Positions 16,941 through 24,904 of a stretch of 51,660 nucleotides of DNA are shown piece after piece. The stretch is taken from positions 1-51,660 of the forward strand of contig JAVBLA010000061.1 of assembly GCA_031553775.1 (NCBI GenBank), read 5' to 3'. Within the stretch, counting starts at the first letter, position 1, and every line of letters starts with the position of its first letter. The notes beneath the pieces were generated by a model. That model was not told where the DNA came from. It searched no databases and saw only the letters and a program-made list of their open reading frames with translations. This stretch comes from JAISFI01 sp031553775 (GTDB lineage: Bacteria > Bacteroidota > Bacteroidia > Bacteroidales > Azobacteroidaceae). A program made the translations under genes and the position numbers.

Positions 16941-17052
16941 GATTATTCACATTAAAGTTAAACATATTTATGAATGAAATATTCAAAATCAATACAAATA
17001 TGAGGGCACATTAAACTTTTGACACACCCTCTCATTTTGCTTATCACAAATA

Positions 17053-17082
17053 CAAATCTATACCGCGATTTATTATCTCAAA
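17053..17082 (-). promoter_or_regulatory. Promoter of precursor 2
   Basis: On the minus strand TTTG (17082-17079), 18 bp, then TAGATTTG (17060-17053), an exact TAnnTTTG -7 element. The presumed leader RNA of over 100 nt contains a GAGGG...CCCTC pairing (about 17003-17033) that could be a weak hairpin. The sequence differs from the shared promoter of precursors 1 and 3. Confidence 0.65.
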
Positions 17083-17110
17083 AAATTGTTACCAAAGAGT
17101 ATTTTAGTGG

Positions 17111-17515
17111 CTAACAAACTGCGGTAAATTTAACAAACGTTGTGTCCACCATATCAGTAGTCTCAGAAACTATAGTGGGGTCATTACAGTTTCCACAGTA
17201 TGAAAATATAGTAACAAGCATACAATTTCCTCCAGGCGTAGATTCTGTAGGAAGAGGACAACAGATTGGTCCTCCACTACTGGTTAAACCACCAATAGTA
17301 CAATCAAGGCCTTTAGTATGATTCGGGCAGGTTTTCTGCCAATCAGTCTCACACACACATGTAGCAGTACAACAGACCGATGCATCTTCTGAATTAGCAG
17401 TAGGTGGATCTGTCGTACCTGTAGCCCCACCTTTTATTCTACTCAAATCATCATTAGATAACATGGAAATAACTTCCTTATTGAAGTTCAACTGAATTTT
17501 TTTTAGTGTTTTCAT
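17111..17515 (-). CDS. Class I lanthipeptide-type precursor peptide 1
   Basis: 134 aa. The leader is 30 residues (MKTLKKIQLNFNKEVISMLS then NDDLSRIKGG). The core is about 104 residues with 12 Cys. It shares VCC..TCVC, TCPNHTKGLDC, GPICCPLPTES and PGGNC with precursors 3 and 4, and ends MVDTTFVKFTAVC like precursor 4. It is the first RiPP gene after the M6 protease gene, separated from it by a 207-bp AT-rich spacer that carries its promoter. It should be modified by LanB/LanC and cleaved after GG by the C39 exporter. Confidence 0.88.
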   Translation of the reverse strand: MKTLKKIQLNFNKEVISMLSNDDLSRIKGGATGTTDPPTANSEDASVCCTATCVCETDWQKTCPNHTKGLDCTIGGLTSSGGPICCPLPTESTPGGNCMLVTIFSYCGNCNDPTIVSETTDMVDTTFVKFTAVC

Positions 17516-17562
17516 GATTTCTACGTTAAAATAAATTAAGCATGTAAATAAAGAGCACTTTG

Positions 17563-17594
17563 CAATTATAGTTATTTTTTAGACTTTGTCCAAA
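17563..17594 (-). promoter_or_regulatory. Promoter of precursor 1
   Basis: On the minus strand TTTG (17594-17591), 20 bp, then TATAATTG (17570-17563), about 48 bp upstream of the ATG. The -33 box, spacer length, -7 box and flanking AACTATAATTGCAAAG are shared with the precursor 3 promoter, so the two copies are probably co-regulated. Confidence 0.75.
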
Positions 17595-17722
17595 TAAATA
17601 AGCAAATTACACAAAACAATTAACATCATTTACACTTTCAATCACCATTTTACTAGAAATATCATCAATCTAATACAGCTAAAGCATCTATTCCCCTTTT
17701 TTCTTAAATAAAATAAAAAAAA

Positions 17723-20515
17723 TCATAATACTATCTTAAATATTTTATCTCCCTTTTTTACAATATAAACCTGTCCTGTGTTCAAACGGATACCTGATGC
17801 AGGTATCTTCCCGGCATAAACAGTTTGCCCAAGGATCGTATACACTCCGATATTTTCTTTCTGTATACTATCTGATGAGAAAAACAAAGTATTTCCTGAA
17901 ACAGTGTAGCCCAAAGCAACTGAGGGAGATAAAATACCGGAAACGGAAGATGGTAAAGTAACAATTTGTATTTCGTTAGAAGATTTAGAGGTAAGAGATC
18001 CGTCAAAGCCTCTTACTACATAGCGATATTCGGTTTCCGGTTCCAGATTAACAACATGATATGACAATACATTACCAACAGGTTTATCAGTATAGTCCGA
18101 AAGAGGATTTTTATCTAAAGTCACACCAAAACCTACATTAACATCGTCGAGTACTAATGCACCCGCTGTTGTATTTCTATAAAAAGTAAAACGGACCGAC
18201 CGGACTCCATCCGGAAAGATTTCATGGAATATCTGTCCATCCGGATCATCAAACGGGATAATCGTTTCCAAAACAGACCAATTTTTACCATCTGCACTTA
18301 TTTCCACCACAAAAGTATTTTCCTCCAATGTATTCACTCCTTTATACCAAAAAGACAGCATTGAAATATCTTCATCATAAACAGGAGACATCAAATAAAG
18401 ATCACTCACATTAAAAGCTAAAGAGGGGGCAGATGCTCCGTACATGCCGACTTGAGAAGAAGTCCCTGTACAGGTTGTTTTCCATGTTTTCGGCAAACCG
18501 GCAACTTTACCTGTAAAATCAAGATAATCTGAATAAAGAGATTTCTTTTCAGACATGGAATAAACATCAAGAAAATAAGTATTAGCATCAGGCATTTCCT
18601 CCCAGCGAGCGAGAAATGAATGATCAGTCACAGCCAATACATTCAATGCTTTGGGAGCAAAATAATCAAATGTCGGGTCTAAAGTAGATGCCGAAATCTC
18701 ATTAGAACTATCGGTGGTATCATATCCATTAGTAGCCCTTACCACATAATAGTAGGTAGTGGCAGGTTCTAATCCGGTCACCACATAAGACTGGCCTGTT
18801 CCTACATTCTTATTACAATAACCATCCAAATATTCAACCGTATTACCACCGGGATTTTGTTCTTCGATTCGATAAACATCTAACTGATAAGACACCAGAT
18901 CATCAAGTTTTTCCCAGCGGGCAGTAAAAGAAGTTTGCCCGATATTTTCTGCATCCAATGCCTGTGGTTTTCCGATAATAGGAGCTCCACCCATAAATCG
19001 GAAAGAAATAAGACCACTATTTTCAGTAATAGCCGTCACCGGTTTATTTAATGATGCCCCATTCCACATTTTCATATTAGGAGTAGTTAAATCCGTAAAC
19101 TCAGTCTTTCCTGTAATTCCGGGAAACGGTTCTCCTTTTCTGTCACGGAAACCTAACCCGGCATTAGCTTCTTCAATATCCACATACTGATGGTCTACCG
19201 TATTATTAACCGTATTAGAACTCCAACGGCTTGCATTATAATCAATGTGCCAAATCAACATGCCATGCCCCGGAACATATGTATCCCAACCTTTTTGTTG
19301 CCTATTTTCCAATAAAAAATATTCATTCGCACGGGACGTCTTAATAATATATGCTTCATTCTGAGAAATATCCTTTAGATTATTAATCGAAGGAGCTGTT
19401 AATTCAGTTAATTTCAACCAGCCTAAAGCAGATCTTTCATAGGCAGTCATGTAAGGAGGAGTACGTCCGGAATTATTGTAGGGACCGACATCCAGAAGAG
19501 ACCATACCCCTGGAGTATATGCATCCGAATAATTAGTGGAATATAGATCAGGCAGGCCCAATACGTGACTGAACTCATGGCAAAATGTACCAATACCACA
19601 CATTGTATTGCCTGATGCACCTTTCAGTTCACTAGTACAGGCATATTTGCCGATACGAACCCCATCCAGAGTTGAAGAAAGCCCCATATACGTAATGTTA
19701 TACTGATGTGGCCAAATCGTATTGGGAGCACCCTCGGCCTCATTATGCCCTGCATAAAAAACAAATACATTATCGACCCAACCATCGTTATCCTCATCAT
19801 ATAAGGAAAAATCAATTTGAGCATTCAGCGATTCGCAAGCTTCTTTAACCATTTCGGCAGGAGATCCGTCTCCATCATCATAATAGCTGACTCCTTTTGA
19901 AAGTTTTACCGGCCCATATACATCAAATTCCGGTTTGAACGAACCTGAAGAATTTTCTTCAAAATAATCTTTACAGCTTCCGGTCGCACCTCCTGAAGAA
20001 TAACCGGGCAGATTCATTAAGTTAGAAAATGCCAGTTGAGGTTGAGTTACAGTAAATGAAACATCCTGAAATTCAACTAAAATGATTAATGAACGGACTT
20101 TTCCTTGTAAAGGGAATCCTGCGCGCAATAAAGGATCATCGGTTGAATTTCTAAGCAAGGCTTGTTGCTTTTTGATTTCCTGTTCATATACTTGTTTTTG
20201 AATATTTTTATCTAAAGACTGTACAAAACTTTTTTCCTGAGATGATCTCGTCCCTATTTCTCTGGCTTTAACTGCAGTCCTGAATAGTTGTAAATCTTTA
20301 TCTACATCCGCATAAAACAAATCACCTTTTGTATCCGGAAGTAACATGAAACCATCCAATGTTGTTTGAAAGTGGATATATTCATCTCCATGTAATAATA
20401 CATATAATGAACTTCCGTCCGACTGAATAATCTCAATAGGCCCCGGCTTGGCAGGAACAGCCTGAATGTCGATAGCTATTACTAAACACAATACAAAGAT
20501 AAAAAAAACACGCAT
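17723..20515 (-). CDS. Secreted M6-family zinc metalloprotease with FN3 domains and T9SS sorting domain
   Basis: 930 aa. A signal peptide (MRVFFIFVLCLVIAIDIQA) is followed by a propeptide-like region and the M6 (immune-inhibitor-A-like) catalytic domain, with HEFSHVLGLPD around residue 312: HExxHxxGxxD with all zinc ligands. Downstream are a fibronectin III-like domain (TSFTARWEKLDDLVSYQLDV...), a second FN3 (HSFLARWEEMPDANTYFLDV) interrupted by a jelly-roll/choice-of-anchor-like segment, and a C-terminal β-domain ending GQVYIVKKGDKIFKIVL typical of T9SS cargo. It is likely exported and surface-attached or released, degrading extracellular protein. It stands between a strong terminator and precursor 1, so it links the peptide-scavenging genes with the RiPP genes. 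Confidence 0.9.
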   Translation of the reverse strand: MRVFFIFVLCLVIAIDIQAVPAKPGPIEIIQSDGSSLYVLLHGDEYIHFQTTLDGFMLLPDTKGDLFYADVDKDLQLFRTAVKAREIGTRSSQEKSFVQSLDKNIQKQVYEQEIKKQQALLRNSTDDPLLRAGFPLQGKVRSLIILVEFQDVSFTVTQPQLAFSNLMNLPGYSSGGATGSCKDYFEENSSGSFKPEFDVYGPVKLSKGVSYYDDGDGSPAEMVKEACESLNAQIDFSLYDEDNDGWVDNVFVFYAGHNEAEGAPNTIWPHQYNITYMGLSSTLDGVRIGKYACTSELKGASGNTMCGIGTFCHEFSHVLGLPDLYSTNYSDAYTPGVWSLLDVGPYNNSGRTPPYMTAYERSALGWLKLTELTAPSINNLKDISQNEAYIIKTSRANEYFLLENRQQKGWDTYVPGHGMLIWHIDYNASRWSSNTVNNTVDHQYVDIEEANAGLGFRDRKGEPFPGITGKTEFTDLTTPNMKMWNGASLNKPVTAITENSGLISFRFMGGAPIIGKPQALDAENIGQTSFTARWEKLDDLVSYQLDVYRIEEQNPGGNTVEYLDGYCNKNVGTGQSYVVTGLEPATTYYYVVRATNGYDTTDSSNEISASTLDPTFDYFAPKALNVLAVTDHSFLARWEEMPDANTYFLDVYSMSEKKSLYSDYLDFTGKVAGLPKTWKTTCTGTSSQVGMYGASAPSLAFNVSDLYLMSPVYDEDISMLSFWYKGVNTLEENTFVVEISADGKNWSVLETIIPFDDPDGQIFHEIFPDGVRSVRFTFYRNTTAGALVLDDVNVGFGVTLDKNPLSDYTDKPVGNVLSYHVVNLEPETEYRYVVRGFDGSLTSKSSNEIQIVTLPSSVSGILSPSVALGYTVSGNTLFFSSDSIQKENIGVYTILGQTVYAGKIPASGIRLNTGQVYIVKKGDKIFKIVL

Positions 20516-20562
20516 ATATCTTTTATAAATATAAATAATTCATCACCTATATTGTAAAAACC

Positions 20563-20597
20563 AAAAGGTTGTCTGAAAATATTTCAGACAACCTTTT
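20563..20597 (-). terminator. Strong intrinsic terminator between the T9SS surface protein and the M6 protease gene
   Basis: A perfect 16-bp inverted repeat: AAAAGGTTGTCTGAAA (20563-20578), 3-nt loop, TTTCAGACAACCTTTT (20582-20597). The minus-strand product continues GGTTTTTAC. It should end the SusC-to-surface-protein transcript, implying a separate start for the M6 gene. The symmetric A/T flanks could work in either direction. Confidence 0.85.
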
Positions 20598-20654
20598 ATT
20601 TTATGTCCCCACAAAGATATCAAAGAAATACGAGGATAGCAAAAATCAGAATGA

Positions 20655-22394
20655 TTATTTCACAACTTTTACCGTTTGATTAGTCTTACCTGAGAACTTT
20701 AACATATATACACCTCCGGATAAAGAGGTCGTTGGAATTTCATAGACACCTGAAGAAGGCAACTGATAAGTTCCGATCAATTGTCCGGCAATATTATAAA
20801 CAGAAACATCATTATAATCAGCAGTATATGTCAACTGAAATGCATTATCTCCATTAACAACCTTAGTCAGTGACAGACTCTCCATATCTATACCGGTAGG
20901 AGTTCCCTGAACAACTTTAAATGTGCACAAAGTATTTTTCGACGATAATGTTACATAACCGGAACGTCCGGGTATCCCAGCTGGAAGAGCTTCTGCCTGT
21001 ACTGTAAACATATACAGACTATATTGATCATAATAATAATCATCATATATAAGCTGACACCATTCTGGTATATCTTCAATATAAATATCATCTATTTCAA
21101 ATGTAGAAAAAACTTCAGCCCAGTATCCGTCTTCACCACCTGTAGTAGATGCTGTACCTCCTGCAGTGGGAGCAATCAACACATCAGTATCCTCGTCAAT
21201 GTCGAAGCAATTAAAAATTCCAAACAATTCAAAGAACAAGTTACAATCATTATTTCCATAAGAATCCTGGAAATATGAAATTTGTCCATTATGCATGGTA
21301 TAGGCATTTCCATTCGCTAAGTCGGCATTACCGGAAAGTAAAAAGCGAATATTATAGGAAGAATCAAATCCCTTAACAATCGCAACAAAAGGAGCATCTT
21401 TCAAAATAACCGAATAAGGAAATATAAAACCATCTTCTTCTTCTACGAACTCAAAAAGCAAACTGCCATAATTAGTACCGATTTGTTTAAAATTGGCTTG
21501 TGTTACTGTAGCAGAAGCAATTAATTCATCACTTATTATATTATTCGCAGTCAAATAGCGCAACTCCAATGTTAATGACCTTCCCTCCGGAATAACCTGA
21601 AGGTCACTTCCTGTACTAGGTCCAGCCAATACAATGACACTGTCAATCGTTATAGGGGACAGAGGCGCATCAAAACGAGAAACAACGCCATCACAAGGTA
21701 CTCCATTATAGGAATATGCAGGACCAAATTCTTTTCCTTCTGAATAGCGCCCATACAAGCCACCATACCAATAATCCGCATTAGTCAGAGGGCGGCCGGC
21801 CGGAATACCATAAAGAACATACTGATTAGCCATCGTTTGTCCGGAAAGGGTAGTTCCTTTTCCGTACTGATAAGTAGCTGTAGATGCAGAATAAGTACCT
21901 GTTAATGTTGGAGTTGTAGTAGAATATCCCGGATACACACCATAATTCAGATAACCTTTACTGTCTACTTTACTGGAAACATCACTTGTTCCAACCTTCC
22001 ATGAATAAGCTGTACCAGTTGTATTAGAAGCTGTTGTATAAACAAGGGGTTTTACACCCGGCCCCACAAATGTCGGATAGAATAAACCTCCCGTACCAGT
22101 CATTCCGGCAATATAAGTACCAGCCGGCCGTGGATACATTACTGATAAATCAGCAGAAGCAGCAGGTCTGACTGCCGAAAAACTAAAAATAGATACATCC
22201 TGGAGAGGAGCTGCCTGAACATTCGCTTTGGAATCCTTAACTTCAACTTCAGTAACTTTCAGAGTAGAAGATTGAATTTCTTTTTTCGCATCAAATGAAG
22301 TTGTCATTTGCTTAGAAATAGGTCTTTTAACCTGAGCATAAGCCATTGTAGTACCTATCAAAAGTACAACTAACAAAAGATAATTTTTTCTCAT
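20655..22394 (-). CDS. T9SS-exported surface/secreted protein of unknown function
   Basis: 579 aa from the ATG at 22394 (MRKNYLLLVVLLIGTTMAYAQ, a signal peptide); the longer frame begins with TTG. I do not recognise a catalytic domain. The middle is Gly/Tyr/Ser/Thr-rich. A segment near residues 430-495 (EWCQLIYDD...VTLSSKNTLCTFKVVQG) resembles a BACON-like β-sandwich. The last 80 residues (NAFQLTYTADYNDVSVYNIA, then LSGGVYMLKFSGKTNQTVKV) are a T9SS type A sorting domain. Its place after SusCD and two lipoproteins suggests a substrate-binding or cell-surface partner of the uptake system. Confidence 0.75.
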   Translation of the reverse strand: MRKNYLLLVVLLIGTTMAYAQVKRPISKQMTTSFDAKKEIQSSTLKVTEVEVKDSKANVQAAPLQDVSIFSFSAVRPAASADLSVMYPRPAGTYIAGMTGTGGLFYPTFVGPGVKPLVYTTASNTTGTAYSWKVGTSDVSSKVDSKGYLNYGVYPGYSTTTPTLTGTYSASTATYQYGKGTTLSGQTMANQYVLYGIPAGRPLTNADYWYGGLYGRYSEGKEFGPAYSYNGVPCDGVVSRFDAPLSPITIDSVIVLAGPSTGSDLQVIPEGRSLTLELRYLTANNIISDELIASATVTQANFKQIGTNYGSLLFEFVEEEDGFIFPYSVILKDAPFVAIVKGFDSSYNIRFLLSGNADLANGNAYTMHNGQISYFQDSYGNNDCNLFFELFGIFNCFDIDEDTDVLIAPTAGGTASTTGGEDGYWAEVFSTFEIDDIYIEDIPEWCQLIYDDYYYDQYSLYMFTVQAEALPAGIPGRSGYVTLSSKNTLCTFKVVQGTPTGIDMESLSLTKVVNGDNAFQLTYTADYNDVSVYNIAGQLIGTYQLPSSGVYEIPTTSLSGGVYMLKFSGKTNQTVKVVK

Positions 22395-22494
22395 AACTTT
22401 CAAAATTAATTACTAATACAAAACCGAATCTTATTACTATTTATATATGTATTATTTTTTTCTTATAAACAATACCAATATTATATGAAATCAA

Positions 22495-23832
22495 TTATTT
22501 AATAGTCAGATCAAACCAAATATTTGGATTTTGAATACTTGAAAACCGAAGTATCGATGCGTGAAACGCTGCTTGACCCGGAGATACTGATACTGTATAT
22601 GAAGAAGTCAACATATTCGCAAAACCTGCCACCCCATCAAAATTATCATAAAAATTCTTTCCGGCTGGATTTGAATGACTATCAACACCATTAAATTTCA
22701 AATCAATTTCTGTTGTAGATTTTTTTGTCATTGTGTAACTAAGATAGCCTTCCGCCGTAATAGTTTTTCTGGCATTAATATAAAGGGATTGTCCCCAATC
22801 TTTAGAGTAAACTAAAGCTACTTGGCTCAGACTCCATCCTTTACTTACACAACCTTCATTCATTGCATCATAAGCAAATTTCATGTCTGTACTCATATTC
22901 GCAATATTATTAATCCATGTCATTTTCTTACCTGCATTTATATTTGCAAAAAAGAAATTAACCATATCCGTAGAAATCTCCGCATGAGTATTTGCATCAA
23001 TACAGATCAACTTTGTTTGATCCTCATTTAACGCAAAATTTTGAACCTTTTCTCCTCCCAGCAATATCGGTCTGATAAAACGTAAACCAGAAGCCGTAAC
23101 AATAAAGGGTATTTTCACTCCTTGTTGAGAATTTTCTAGTTGTTCGGGAGTTTGTGCCATAAACACATGAGAATAACCATTAGTCAAAGTTAATGATGAT
23201 CCATTAGAACCTTGCAATGCAAATGCCGGTTGAATATTTTTATTAAATAAGAGAGTATTCATTTGATCTAATTGAGAAAAATATTGTTCCCAGTTAGTAC
23301 CTGCCGCCATTTTTGTAAGAAGGATCGGAGTTCCCCTCTTTTTCCCTTTCAGGTTTATTTCATTACCGTTATTTTTCATAACAATAAACTCATAATCCCC
23401 TCCCAAGCCTATTCCGTACAACGAATTAGGATCATCCATTTTCCTTCCGTAAGGATCTTCCGGATCAGAAAAAACATGCAACACCGAATTATATGTATCA
23501 AAAGTAAGCACAGGTCCATCATCTCCTATCAATTGAAACAAACCACTGTCTTTCTTATAAACATTGGCAGTAAATTCATTTTTACCGGCCACATAAGAAA
23601 GGCCGGAAGAACGGAAACTAGCTAATAAGGTATAACCCGGGCTCGTATCTGTGGCGAAATAATCCATCACCCATCCGTTTTCAGAGTCAACCAAAGCATT
23701 GGTATAATCGGCTAATGCCTGATTCATCCGCTCAGCTGCAGATTGTGAAAATATTTTGTCGTCCTCATTGGTACAAGCATAAACAAGCGACAAGGACACA
23801 AAAAATATAATAATATAAAGTAATTTTCTCAT
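22495..23832 (-). CDS. DUF4302-type lipoprotein
   Basis: 445 aa. The N-terminus MRKLLYIIIFFVSLSLVYAC has a lipobox ending YAC, so it is a lipoprotein. The following TNEDDKIFSQSAAERMNQAL and ENGWVMDYF match the start of DUF4302 proteins, which recur beside SusC/SusD and HExxH lipoprotein genes in Bacteroidales. The remainder looks all-β. The function is unknown; position implies an accessory of the outer-membrane uptake complex. It is separated from the zinc lipoprotein gene by 47 bp and from the surface protein gene by 100 bp. Confidence 0.85.
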   Translation of the reverse strand: MRKLLYIIIFFVSLSLVYACTNEDDKIFSQSAAERMNQALADYTNALVDSENGWVMDYFATDTSPGYTLLASFRSSGLSYVAGKNEFTANVYKKDSGLFQLIGDDGPVLTFDTYNSVLHVFSDPEDPYGRKMDDPNSLYGIGLGGDYEFIVMKNNGNEINLKGKKRGTPILLTKMAAGTNWEQYFSQLDQMNTLLFNKNIQPAFALQGSNGSSLTLTNGYSHVFMAQTPEQLENSQQGVKIPFIVTASGLRFIRPILLGGEKVQNFALNEDQTKLICIDANTHAEISTDMVNFFFANINAGKKMTWINNIANMSTDMKFAYDAMNEGCVSKGWSLSQVALVYSKDWGQSLYINARKTITAEGYLSYTMTKKSTTEIDLKFNGVDSHSNPAGKNFYDNFDGVAGFANMLTSSYTVSVSPGQAAFHASILRFSSIQNPNIWFDLTIK

Positions 23833-23879
23833 TGTTTGTTTTTTTATTTCAAACTAAAAATAGTTTCGGAATAATCAAT

Positions 23880-24896
23880 TTATTTACCTTCAGAATGTAT
23901 GCCACCGGAACAATAACTGCATTGATATGGAGCATGAAGCATCTCTTCCCTGATATCTTTTAAATTTTGCCCAGGAGCAGGAGATGGTCCGTTTAAATCA
24001 TCTGCTCTTTTCATTATTTCATTATGTAAAGCTTGGATATCAAGCCCCCAGCTTTCCTTCAGCCATTTAGTTGCCATTTCCAATTTTTTTAGAATTACTG
24101 CTTTTCCATCAACCCCGTCGTCAGGCAACACTTCCCCATACCTGTCTATACCCGGTTTAGATGCCAATTCCAGTAAAGCGTTCCATTCTGCATCAGTCCT
24201 GACCAAATAAACTGCAATTACTTCTACAAAGTCTTCACGTGCCTGACTACTTGCATAAGGACTTACACAACCAATTGTAGCAGCTTCTGAATCTGTACGG
24301 TATTGCCATCCTACCGGATCATAGAAATCTTTAGAAATCTCTTTAAAATCCACAGGATAATTTTTCTTTTGATGAAGTATATGTGCAAATTCATGATGCA
24401 TCGTTTTGAAATAATACTCGTTCAACAATGGGACATTTGTTCTTTCAAGTTTATTACAACGATACAAAGTAACTTTAATACCTCCTTCTGCAGTACCCAA
24501 TACCATAGTTCCACTAACCGGATTGTAAGCCGGCGAACCTATCAGGTGAATAATCCTGGGACCATATTGCTGCAAAAAAGAAGTTCCTGCAATTGTTCCA
24601 TATACTTCAAACCACAAATAGTTAACTAGATATGCCATATCCTTAGCCTTATCATAAGTAGTAGGCGCCAGATTATAACCCATATCGGAACCAACATCCT
24701 GCATACGATAACGAAAATCCAGGTTATATGGAATCAGATATGTTTCTTTGAGCCATTGATCAAAGTCATATGTTTCTGAGTTTGGATCCTCTGTTTTATC
24801 GGTTGTATCAAAAATACTAGGTCCCAAATCATCCTCCGAGCATGAAACAAATAACAGAGAAATAAATAAGACCGGAATTAAAAATAACTTATTCAT
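23880..24896 (-). CDS. Substrate import-associated zinc metallohydrolase lipoprotein
   Basis: 338 aa. The signal MNKLFLIPVLFISLLFVSCS has the lipobox FVSC. HHEFAHILHQ near residue 168 gives HExxH with the two zinc His and catalytic Glu. Further on is a DSEAATIGCVSPYASSQAREDFVEVIAVYL block in which a Glu may be the third ligand. This matches the Bacteroidales family named for its constant pairing with SusC/SusD (TIGR04549-like). It probably acts at the outer surface or in the periplasm on peptides or proteins entering through the SusC channel. It begins 8 bp after the susD stop, indicating one operon. Confidence 0.9.
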   Translation of the reverse strand: MNKLFLIPVLFISLLFVSCSEDDLGPSIFDTTDKTEDPNSETYDFDQWLKETYLIPYNLDFRYRMQDVGSDMGYNLAPTTYDKAKDMAYLVNYLWFEVYGTIAGTSFLQQYGPRIIHLIGSPAYNPVSGTMVLGTAEGGIKVTLYRCNKLERTNVPLLNEYYFKTMHHEFAHILHQKKNYPVDFKEISKDFYDPVGWQYRTDSEAATIGCVSPYASSQAREDFVEVIAVYLVRTDAEWNALLELASKPGIDRYGEVLPDDGVDGKAVILKKLEMATKWLKESWGLDIQALHNEIMKRADDLNGPSPAPGQNLKDIREEMLHAPYQCSYCSGGIHSEGK

Positions 24897-24904
24897 AATT
24901 TCTT

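Noticed and set aside
16999..17036. GAGGG...CCCTC hairpin as terminator of precursor 1
   Set aside because: The stem is only about 5 bp with a 20-nt loop and no T tract, and it lies downstream of the precursor 2 promoter; too weak to call.
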